From: DASRQZ01 sp964571275
Lineage (GTDB): Bacteria; Myxococcota_A; Polyangia; Fen-1088
Assembly: GCA_964571275.1 (NCBI GenBank)
Contig: CAZNCQ010000207.1
Coordinates: forward strand, 1-12,955
Length of the DNA: 12,955 nucleotides
Reading direction: 5' to 3'
This document shows positions 5,317-11,367 of the stretch, in pieces (within the stretch, counting starts at the first letter, position 1; each line of letters starts with the position of its first letter). The notes below the pieces were generated by a model. That model was given only the letters and a program-made list of their open reading frames with translations, was not told the origin of the DNA and ran no database searches. Both the position numbers and the translations under genes were made by a program.

Positions 5317-6843
5317 ATGAAGCTCCGCGCGATGCAGGGCTGGCTGCCGCTTCTGGGCGCTCTGATCGTCATCGGGTTGGCCTTCGACGTGGTGACGCGC
5401 TCGCGCCTTTCGGCCACGCCAGAGACTCAATGCCTGGGCGAATACGCCGACACGCTGCAGATCCAGACGCCGCACACGCGCGAGATCGAGCAGGGCCCAC
5501 GTGGCCAGTACAGCTATCTCGTGCGCAGCACGGCGAAGTACGAGTGTCCGTTCTTTGCCCCCGACGGGAAATTGCGGCGGCGGCGCGTGCAGGCGAGCGA
5601 GCTCGGCAGCGCGTTCGCCTATGAAGTCAGCGGCAACGAGACTTATCTGCTCACCAACGAGCACGTCGCGAGCTGGCCCGATGTCACCGATCCCTTCCAC
5701 CGCATCGACGGCGTGCAGGACGGCTGCAAGCGCGTCGAGGACAAGCTGCGCATCGTCCGCGACGAGCGCGACGACTACGAGCCCGGACAGACGCCGCTCA
5801 CGCGCGTCGCCGTCGAGCCGCTGCTCGACGCCGCGATCCTGAAGGCGAACCAGCGCTTGAATGCGCTGCCCTACCGCATCGGCAAGAGCGCGGGCCTGCG
5901 CCAGGGCAATGCCGTCGAGGTGCGCGGGTTTCCGCTCGGCGTGATGCAGGCGGTGAGCAGCGGCAAGATCGTCAACCCCTACGACCGCGATCAAGAACAG
6001 GGCTGGGACCACGTCGACTTCGTGATCGATGCGCTCCTCGCCGAGGGGAACTCGGGCAGCCCGGTGCTGGCGCTGTCGTGCCGGTCGCGCGATCTCGAGC
6101 TGGTCGGCATGTACCACGCCGGCTACAAGGGGCACGGCGCGCTCAACGTGGTGGTCGGGATCGATCAGCTGTTCGATTTCATGCGGAAAAAGAAGCGCGT
6201 TCCGCGCGCGCTGTCGGCCGAGAACGCGCCCGGCGTCGTCAGCGCCGCCGATCGCGCGCGGCTGGGCGGCGCCATCGCAGAGGGCACGCTGCCGCTGTTC
6301 GACTTCGGCGGACTCATCGTGCGCGTCGAGGCGTCGGAGACCGCCCTCCTCTATCACGTCTACGGGCGGCAGTTCCCGCTCGACGAGCGACGCTCGGCGG
6401 TGATCGAGGACCTGCCGAAAGACGGCGCGTTCGGGGAGCTCGGGCGCGTCTGGGTCCAGGGACAGCTCACCGAGGGCAAGGCGCAGGGGACGATGACCTG
6501 GCACCAGTGGCCGCTCGCGGCGCTGGGCGCCGACGAGCGCGACCTGCTCACGCGCGTGACCGAGTCGATCCGCCTGCAGCTGCTGCACACCATCGACTAC
6601 CGCCACGCGCTGGCGAACCCGGCGGTCGCCGACGAGCGGCGGCGCGGGCGCGATCTGTCGCGCGTGCTGGCGCGCGACGTGCCGCTGGCCAAGGACCTGG
6701 CCTCGAACCTCCTCGACATGGTCGACCGATTGTCGGCGGGCCGCGACGCGGCGCCGGTGGCGACGTCCAGCGACAGCGCGCCGGTGGTCGGCGCCCTGCC
6801 CCCGCGCGGCATTCCCGCGCCCGGCGGCAAGTCCGCGCCCTGA
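5317..6843 (+). CDS. Membrane-anchored trypsin-like serine protease
   Basis: The protein has 508 residues. A hydrophobic segment at about 8-25 after a short basic start is an uncleaved anchor or signal, which places the protease domain in the periplasm. The chymotrypsin-fold triad is visible: LLTNEHVASW with His116, LLDAAILK with Asp171, and GNSGSPVL (244-251) with nucleophile Ser246. The oxyanion-loop context GFPLGVMQAVSSGKI (204-218) is DegP/S1-like. No PDZ domain is recognisable. The C-terminal part, about 290-508, has no family I recognise, contains the segment TWHQWPLAALGADE, and ends in a Pro/Ala/Gly-rich low-complexity tail. Four cysteines in the N-terminal 260 residues may form disulfides. 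It is divergent from the diadenylate cyclase and convergent, 4 bp apart, with the membrane-protein gene. The substrate is unknown; quality control or regulated intramembrane signalling are both conceivable. Confidence 0.87.
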   Translation: MKLRAMQGWLPLLGALIVIGLAFDVVTRSRLSATPETQCLGEYADTLQIQTPHTREIEQGPRGQYSYLVRSTAKYECPFFAPDGKLRRRRVQASELGSAFAYEVSGNETYLLTNEHVASWPDVTDPFHRIDGVQDGCKRVEDKLRIVRDERDDYEPGQTPLTRVAVEPLLDAAILKANQRLNALPYRIGKSAGLRQGNAVEVRGFPLGVMQAVSSGKIVNPYDRDQEQGWDHVDFVIDALLAEGNSGSPVLALSCRSRDLELVGMYHAGYKGHGALNVVVGIDQLFDFMRKKKRVPRALSAENAPGVVSAADRARLGGAIAEGTLPLFDFGGLIVRVEASETALLYHVYGRQFPLDERRSAVIEDLPKDGAFGELGRVWVQGQLTEGKAQGTMTWHQWPLAALGADERDLLTRVTESIRLQLLHTIDYRHALANPAVADERRRGRDLSRVLARDVPLAKDLASNLLDMVDRLSAGRDAAPVATSSDSAPVVGALPPRGIPAPGGKSAP

Positions 6844-6847
6844 CCGC

Positions 6848-9085
6848 TCAGGGGGCGCGCGGCGTCGGTGCGGCTGGCGGGGGCGGTGGCTCTGCCAGCG
6901 TCACCTCTTGCACGACCGCGTAGTCGGCGCGCCAGACCAGCGTGCGCGTGTCGGCGGGGACGTTGGCGGGCTTGCCGTCGCACCGAAAACGCAGGGCGTG
7001 ATGCGGGCCCGGCGGCACGTCCACCACGCGCGAGAACGCCGTGCCGCTGTCGCGCAGGTCAATCGTCTGCGCGGCGCCCTGCTCCCCTTGCACGGCCAGG
7101 TGAGCCGGACTGTTTGCCGCGACGGCGGTGAATTTGATCGATACGCGGCGCGGGATCGCCGTCTGGTTGTTGATGGAGATCTCGCCCTCCCGGTCGCACC
7201 AGTGAAAGAGCCGCGGCCCGGCGCTCTCGACGCCGGTGCACCCGTTGGTCCACGACACGACCAGCGGGTGAATCGCCAGCTCGTGCTGGAGCGCGCGGTC
7301 GCCCGTGCCGGCGTCGCTCGGCAGCTGCGCGGCGTAGCTGCGCAGGTCGAAGAACGCGAAGCGGCGGCTGGGGCTCAGCAGCGGCGGCGCGTCGAGCAAC
7401 CCCTGCAGCGTGAGCTCGAGCTTCGACGGCGCATCGGGATAGCCGGCGCGATCGATGACGATGCCGGCGAAGCCAACCTGCGCCAGGTTCGCGACCATCT
7501 CGCCCGGCTCCTCCGCCGCGGTCTCCGACTGCCAGACTTCGCCGTCGCGCCCATGCATCGTCGGAAAGCTCCAGCGCAGCTGCTGCGAGTGCAGCGACGG
7601 CCGCAGCAGATCGTAGCTGTGGGTTTGATTGACCCGCCCGCCTTCGGGGAAGCCGACGTACGGCAGCTCGAAGATCATCGAGCGCGGTGGCAGCGACGTC
7701 TCGATCTGCCGGACGAACCCGGCGTCGCCCGTGAACTCCGCCCGCGTCGACGCGTACGGGCGCACGGTGTCGATCGGCGTCTGGTCGAGCAGCCCCAGCG
7801 CCAGAAGCACCGGCAAGAGCCGCGGCACGACGCCGGGTAGACGCTGCTGCAACCGCTCGAGGAGCAGCGCGAACGCGAACAGCGCGAAGAACGCGATGAA
7901 CACGTTCATGCGCGAATAGGTGCGGATCTGCGGCACCTCGAGCGCGATCAGCGCACCGAAGCCGCCGATCGTCGCCAGCAACACCGCCATCAGGTTGAAC
8001 GTGGACAGCGCGCGCAGGAGGTCGTCGCGCGATTCCGGCGTGCCCGAGCGTGCGGGCGCCAGCAGGCGTACCAGCAGGAAGAGGAAGCCGATGAGAGCGG
8101 CGAAACCCAGCGCGGTCGCGCCGTTCTCGCCGACCAGCGGCGCCGTGCGCGAGTAGCGCTGGTTCAGGTTCCGCAGCGCCGTCAGCCGGTGGTTGGGCGC
8201 GGGCAGCACGAGCTGCGCGATCTTCATGCCGTAGACCTCCGCCTCGCTGCTGCGGCGGGCGGCGACCTCCGGGTTCGGCCCCTGGCGGTGCTGGTAGATC
8301 AGCGTGGGCAGCGTGTTCGCCACCAGCCCGACGGCGATCCCGGCGCAGAGCACGAGGCCCGCGGTCGCGTTGGCCAGCGAGCGGTGCTGGACGGATCCCC
8401 AGACGCCGGCGGCCAGCACGAGCACGGCGGCGAAGAATGCGTAGTAGCCCGAGCTGGACGCCACCAGCGTCCAGATCAGCGCGGTCGCCAGCGTGCGGCG
8501 ATTGCGCAGGTGAAGCCGAGGCCACCATCGCGAGGGATCGGCGCGCGCCAGCGGCGGTTCGCGGCTGGCGACCCAGAGCATCACCAGGATCGCGAGCGGC
8601 ACCTGGTAGAAGACGTCGAGGAACAGGTGGCCCTCGCCTTTGATCACGCGGCTCGGCAGGAAGGCGTAGAGCACGCTCGCGATGAGCGCGGGACCGAAGC
8701 CGACGCGAAAGTGCCGGAACACCGCCATCGCCGCGAGCGCGATCAGCGGGAATCCCAGCAGGAAGTAGAGATTGAGCACCAGCCCCCAGTCGTGGGTGAA
8801 GAAGCCCATGACCTTGATGAAGAGCAGGTGAAAGTTTTCGGAGAACGGGAAGTCGTAGAGCAGCAGGTGGCCCGGCGCACCCAGGCTCGGGTTCTTGAGG
8901 TACCAGCCGTGGTCGAGCACTGCCTTGACGACCATCCCTCCCGCGAGCGCGTCGCCGGCATAGTCGAACGGGACGCGCAGATCGGCGGCCCACAGCTCGA
9001 GCATGATCACGGCGGCGACGATCGAGACCGCGGCGGCCGTAATGTAGGCCGCCAGAGCGCGCGCCCTCGGGCCCATTGCCACCAT
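6848..9085 (-). CDS. Polytopic membrane protein, GT-C-like glycosyltransferase of unknown specificity
   Basis: The protein has 745 residues, with its start at ATG 9083-9085 (an in-frame ATG follows at codon 4). About ten hydrophobic segments are visible: roughly 11-31, 101-121, 131-145, 160-172, 200-228, 240-258, 325-343, 362-382, 392-408 and 420-434. They are followed by a soluble, presumably periplasmic, C-terminal region of about 300 residues. The first external loop carries acidic residues (Asp35, Asp41, Asp45 in LRVPFDYAGDAL) and conserved-looking LKNPSLGAPGHLLLYDFPF. An acidic first loop after TM1 is typical of lipid-phosphate-dependent GT-C enzymes. LPSRVIKGEGHLFLDVFYQVP (144-164) is another motif-like stretch. 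The C-terminal tail is Pro-rich. It follows the GH8 lipoprotein gene after 70 bp on the same strand, suggesting joint action on an envelope polysaccharide. Neither substrate nor donor can be named, and the GT-C assignment rests on topology and motif resemblance only. Confidence 0.8.
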   Translation of the reverse strand: MVAMGPRARALAAYITAAAVSIVAAVIMLELWAADLRVPFDYAGDALAGGMVVKAVLDHGWYLKNPSLGAPGHLLLYDFPFSENFHLLFIKVMGFFTHDWGLVLNLYFLLGFPLIALAAMAVFRHFRVGFGPALIASVLYAFLPSRVIKGEGHLFLDVFYQVPLAILVMLWVASREPPLARADPSRWWPRLHLRNRRTLATALIWTLVASSSGYYAFFAAVLVLAAGVWGSVQHRSLANATAGLVLCAGIAVGLVANTLPTLIYQHRQGPNPEVAARRSSEAEVYGMKIAQLVLPAPNHRLTALRNLNQRYSRTAPLVGENGATALGFAALIGFLFLLVRLLAPARSGTPESRDDLLRALSTFNLMAVLLATIGGFGALIALEVPQIRTYSRMNVFIAFFALFAFALLLERLQQRLPGVVPRLLPVLLALGLLDQTPIDTVRPYASTRAEFTGDAGFVRQIETSLPPRSMIFELPYVGFPEGGRVNQTHSYDLLRPSLHSQQLRWSFPTMHGRDGEVWQSETAAEEPGEMVANLAQVGFAGIVIDRAGYPDAPSKLELTLQGLLDAPPLLSPSRRFAFFDLRSYAAQLPSDAGTGDRALQHELAIHPLVVSWTNGCTGVESAGPRLFHWCDREGEISINNQTAIPRRVSIKFTAVAANSPAHLAVQGEQGAAQTIDLRDSGTAFSRVVDVPPGPHHALRFRCDGKPANVPADTRTLVWRADYAVVQEVTLAEPPPPPAAPTPRAP

Positions 9086-9129
9086 GATCGCGGCAACATA
9101 TCACGGGCCGCGCGTCACCGTCGGCGGGC

Positions 9130-9157
9130 CGAGGGTCCCTCTTCGAGGGTCCCTCTT
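9130..9157. repeat. Exact tandem 14-bp repeat
   Basis: CGAGGGTCCCTCTT occurs twice in a row with no mismatch (9130-9143 and 9144-9157). The second copy runs two bases into the stop codon of the GH8 gene (TAA on minus, 9156-9158). Each copy contains the near-palindrome GAGGG-T-CCCTC. Confidence 0.9.
9131..9155 (-). terminator. Hairpin directly after the GH8 stop codon
   Basis: In the minus-strand transcript the two repeat copies can pair as GAGGGACCCTC, loop GAA, GAGGGACCCTC: 11 stem positions with one central A-A mismatch. It starts right after the stop codon, where a terminator or RNA-stabilising stem would sit. No U-run follows, so intrinsic termination is doubtful. It may instead set the ratio of GH8 to the downstream membrane-protein message. 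Confidence 0.4.
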
Positions 9158-10514
9158 AGAACGACGTATAGTCGATGAAGTTGCCGGTCATCATGAGCAG
9201 CGACAGCACCGTCCAGGATTCGTCGTAGTAGGTGCCGCCGACCAGCAGCTTCCCGCCGGCGATGGCCTGATAGGTCTGGTCGACGAACGACTGATAGGTG
9301 GACGCGCTCATCGCGCCGACGCCCGCCGGTCCGACGAACGCCGCCGACTGGCCGCCGTCGGCCGCGAGCGTCGGTTGCGGCGTGCCGTCGAGCGCGTAGC
9401 CGTCGACGATCTTCGAGGCGCCGATGCCGGCGAAGAAGCTGCTGGTCTTCGCGAGGTAGCTCTTGGCCTCGGGCGTGCCGAACCAGCACGCGTCGAGGCC
9501 GATGCGGAACGGCGTGCGGCACGAGTCGTACTGGTAGTTGGTGGCGCCGGTGGGACAGGCACCGTTGGGCGGCCCACTGCTGTCGCACCAGGCCGGCACC
9601 AGGCCGTTGCTCGCGTTCGCGTGCCCGCCGTTGACCGCTGGATTCAGCGCGTTGGCGATGGTGTCGTAGACGGTCTTGGTCACCGCGTCCCAGCCGGAGA
9701 GCCCGGCGTCGACGTGGTCGTACTTCTCGAAGATGCGGTAGTAGGCCGGCGCGAAGTACGAGATGTTCACGCAGTGCCAGTCGAAGCCGTGGTCGCCGCC
9801 GGACAGCAGCTTGCTGTCGACGACCTCGTGCAGCCAGATGTTGTTGAGCTGGTCCTTCGCGTAATCGAGGTAGTTGCGGTCGAGGGAACCCTTGCCGCCC
9901 CACTGTCGATCGGCCATGAGCAGCGCGAACGCCATGTCCTCGTCGGCGTCGCCGGCGCCGCCCAGTCCCAGGCTCTGCGAGCCGTCGGCGCTAATGTACC
10001 AGTCCATGAGCCCGAACTCGTCGAGGTGCAGCCGTTCGTACTTCCAAAGCTCGTCGAAGAGGTGCTGCGAGTCGGCGTCGCCCATGTAGACCGCGATGAG
10101 CATGCCGTAGCCGATCCCTTCCGAGACCGTGGTGTTGGAATCGAGCCCGGGGTCGTTGGGACGCCTGATGCGCAGGTGCCCGCCCGCGCCGTCGGAGGTC
10201 ACGGTGTCGGTCTTCCAGCGCGCGTACGCGGCCAGGACGTCTTCGTTGCGGTAGCCGGTCGGGTAGGTGCAGCCCGCGCTCATGCGGTTCTGCGGGAACG
10301 GAAATCGGATCCCCGGCATTGCCGGCGTCGGACCGCGTGATGGCCCGGTGTCGCGGGCGGCGTCGGTGGCGCGATCGACGCCGCCGTCGGTTGCGATGCC
10401 TGCGCTGCCGCCGCTGCCCTGCCCCGCCGTCTCGTCGATTGATGGGTGCTTGCAGCCGGCAACGCCGGCGAGCAAAGCGACAACGACAACCAAGCGATGA
10501 AGCCAGCCGATCAT
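9156..10514 (-). CDS. Glycoside hydrolase family 8 lipoprotein (endoglucanase-like)
   Basis: The protein has 452 residues and starts at ATG 10512-10514, with a weak GGAA purine stretch upstream. The N-terminus is a lipoprotein signal: a hydrophobic core, then the lipobox VAGC with acylated Cys21; Lys at +2 suggests outer-membrane sorting. Residues 22-66 form a Gly/Asp/Thr-rich linker. The GH8 (alpha/alpha)6 catalytic region follows: TVSEGIGYGM with the general acid Glu132, and AGDADEDMAFALLMADRQW (187-205). The second fits the GH8 signature except for Gly188 in place of Ser/Thr, and retains the catalytic-type Asp189. YDSCRTPFRIGLDACWF in the C-terminal half is also typical. GH8 enzymes cleave beta-1,4-glucan, xylan or chitosan. 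Which one this cleaves is not clear from sequence. It is followed on the same strand by a GT-C-like membrane protein, so trimming of a self-made polysaccharide is as possible as degradation of external polymer. Confidence 0.93.
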   Translation of the reverse strand: MIGWLHRLVVVVALLAGVAGCKHPSIDETAGQGSGGSAGIATDGGVDRATDAARDTGPSRGPTPAMPGIRFPFPQNRMSAGCTYPTGYRNEDVLAAYARWKTDTVTSDGAGGHLRIRRPNDPGLDSNTTVSEGIGYGMLIAVYMGDADSQHLFDELWKYERLHLDEFGLMDWYISADGSQSLGLGGAGDADEDMAFALLMADRQWGGKGSLDRNYLDYAKDQLNNIWLHEVVDSKLLSGGDHGFDWHCVNISYFAPAYYRIFEKYDHVDAGLSGWDAVTKTVYDTIANALNPAVNGGHANASNGLVPAWCDSSGPPNGACPTGATNYQYDSCRTPFRIGLDACWFGTPEAKSYLAKTSSFFAGIGASKIVDGYALDGTPQPTLAADGGQSAAFVGPAGVGAMSASTYQSFVDQTYQAIAGGKLLVGGTYYDESWTVLSLLMMTGNFIDYTSF

Positions 10515-10757
10515 AAGAATTCCGCGCCCGCGGGATTGTCTAAGAGCGGGGGCGGAGACCCGAGGATACGAAAAATCGCGACGAAGTACAGAGGCCTCGT
10601 CGACGGTGAATCGTCTCGGTGAGAGCGGCGATGACGGGGCAAGCCATCAACTGTTGGTTTCCTGACGGTTGCGCGGTGGAGAGTCGCCGGACCTTCCTCC
10701 GCGAGGACGGCGCGAACGCAGCCTTCGGTCGGCCCCACACTTGCAAAGTGGCCGCTC
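10515..10757. other. Divergent intergenic region with two dyads
   Basis: This 243-bp gap separates the GH8 start (minus) from the small membrane-protein start (plus), so it should hold promoters for both. I see no convincing -35/-10 pair. Two inverted repeats are visible: CGACGA (10579-10584) with TCGTCG (10597-10602) around a GAGGCCTC palindrome, and CACTT-GCA-AAGTG (10738-10750) ending 7 bp before the ATG at 10758. Either could be an operator. The second could also fold in the mRNA next to the start codon. Confidence 0.4.
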
Positions 10758-11357
10758 ATGATGCTCGCGGGCGGTGTGATGATTCTCTCGTTCGTGCTTG
10801 GCGGCGCCGTCGACCCAGAGGCGCCCCCGCCGCCGTCCGAGCCCGAGGTCGCGCGGCTGTCGGAACGCTGGTACGGGTGGCAGCTGGTGCTCGCAGACGT
10901 CTCGTGCCTGGCGATTGGCCACGAGCTGCAGCCGAGCCCGGGCGCGGTCGCGGCCACGGTCGGTTTGGTCATGGCGGCACCGGTCATTCATTTCGCGAAC
11001 GGCGACTGGAAGCTCGGCATCGCCAGCGTGGCGGTGCGGGGCGCGTTGATGGCGGCGGCCATCCACTACGGCGCAAACTGGAGCTGGACCTCCAGCTCCG
11101 TGAAGGATCCCTGCGGGCCCGGGTTCGTCGAGACCTGCGAAGACGCTTTTCACGATCAGGACCGCACGCGGCAGCTGGGTCTGCTGGCGGTGATCCTGGC
11201 AGGCGCCGCCGCGATCGTGGTCGACGACGCCGTGCTATCGGTGCAGAAGGAGCACGGCGACTCGACACCCGGGGCGGCGCGGAGCGGACACACCATCGCT
11301 CCGACGATGGCGCCGACCGCGGGCGGTCTCGCCATGGGGCTCGTGGGTGTCTTCTGA
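10758..11357 (+). CDS. Small membrane or envelope protein of unknown function (RWYGWQ motif)
   Basis: The protein has 199 residues. The start is probably ATG 10758 or the adjacent ATG 10761; no strong Shine-Dalgarno is present. An N-terminal hydrophobic stretch (1-18) may be a signal peptide. It is followed by a Pro-rich segment and then RWYGWQLVLADVSCLAIG (37-54). Further hydrophobic segments lie at about 62-76, 88-102 and 139-156. Two cysteines (119 and 127) flank a polar loop. The end APTMAPTAGGLAMGLVGVF has alternating small residues and a terminal Phe. From memory, short myxobacterial proteins with a similar WYGWQ opening and a similar C-terminal end are common and uncharacterised, but I could not check this. 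The hydrophobic plus-strand protein makes this frame the real one over long arginine-rich frames on the other strand. It converges on the prkA gene with a 6-bp gap. No function is proposed. Confidence 0.75.
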   Translation: MMLAGGVMILSFVLGGAVDPEAPPPPSEPEVARLSERWYGWQLVLADVSCLAIGHELQPSPGAVAATVGLVMAAPVIHFANGDWKLGIASVAVRGALMAAAIHYGANWSWTSSSVKDPCGPGFVETCEDAFHDQDRTRQLGLLAVILAGAAAIVVDDAVLSVQKEHGDSTPGAARSGHTIAPTMAPTAGGLAMGLVGVF

Positions 11358-11367
11358 GCGGGCTCAG
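11354..11367. other. Dyad spanning two convergent stop codons
   Basis: CTGAGC-GG-GCTCAG is a perfect 6-bp inverted repeat containing the TGA stop of the plus-strand gene and the TGA stop of the minus-strand prkA gene. It could serve as a short bidirectional terminator stem, but the arms are short and no T-run flanks it. Part of the symmetry is automatic, because both genes end in TGA. Confidence 0.3.

Noticed and set aside
5280..5417. Upstream extension of the diadenylate cyclase by 46 codons
   Set aside because: It would run antisense into the protease gene and encode basic low-complexity residues with no domain match. Start codons at 5279 or 5294 are more likely.
5296..6606. 436-codon minus-strand frame opposite the protease
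   Set aside because: The plus-strand protein has a complete catalytic triad and an N-terminal anchor. The minus-strand frame is a composition shadow.
7059..9104. 681-codon minus-strand frame overlapping the membrane-protein gene in another phase
   Set aside because: It is almost all Arg/Ala/Gly/Pro, without hydrophobic pattern. The 745-residue frame has regular transmembrane segments.
9084..10340. 418-codon plus-strand frame opposite the GH8 gene
   Set aside because: The minus strand encodes a lipobox and GH8 signature; the plus-strand frame is Arg/Val/Gly-rich with no motif.
10515..10600. TATCCT-like -10 box for the GH8 gene on the minus strand
   Set aside because: The -35 position matches only two of six consensus bases, so it is not reported as a promoter.
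10511..11153. Minus-strand frames across the intergenic region and the small membrane-protein gene
   Set aside because: No family features, and they overlap the plus-strand hydrophobic protein. They would also fill the only place for the GH8 promoter.
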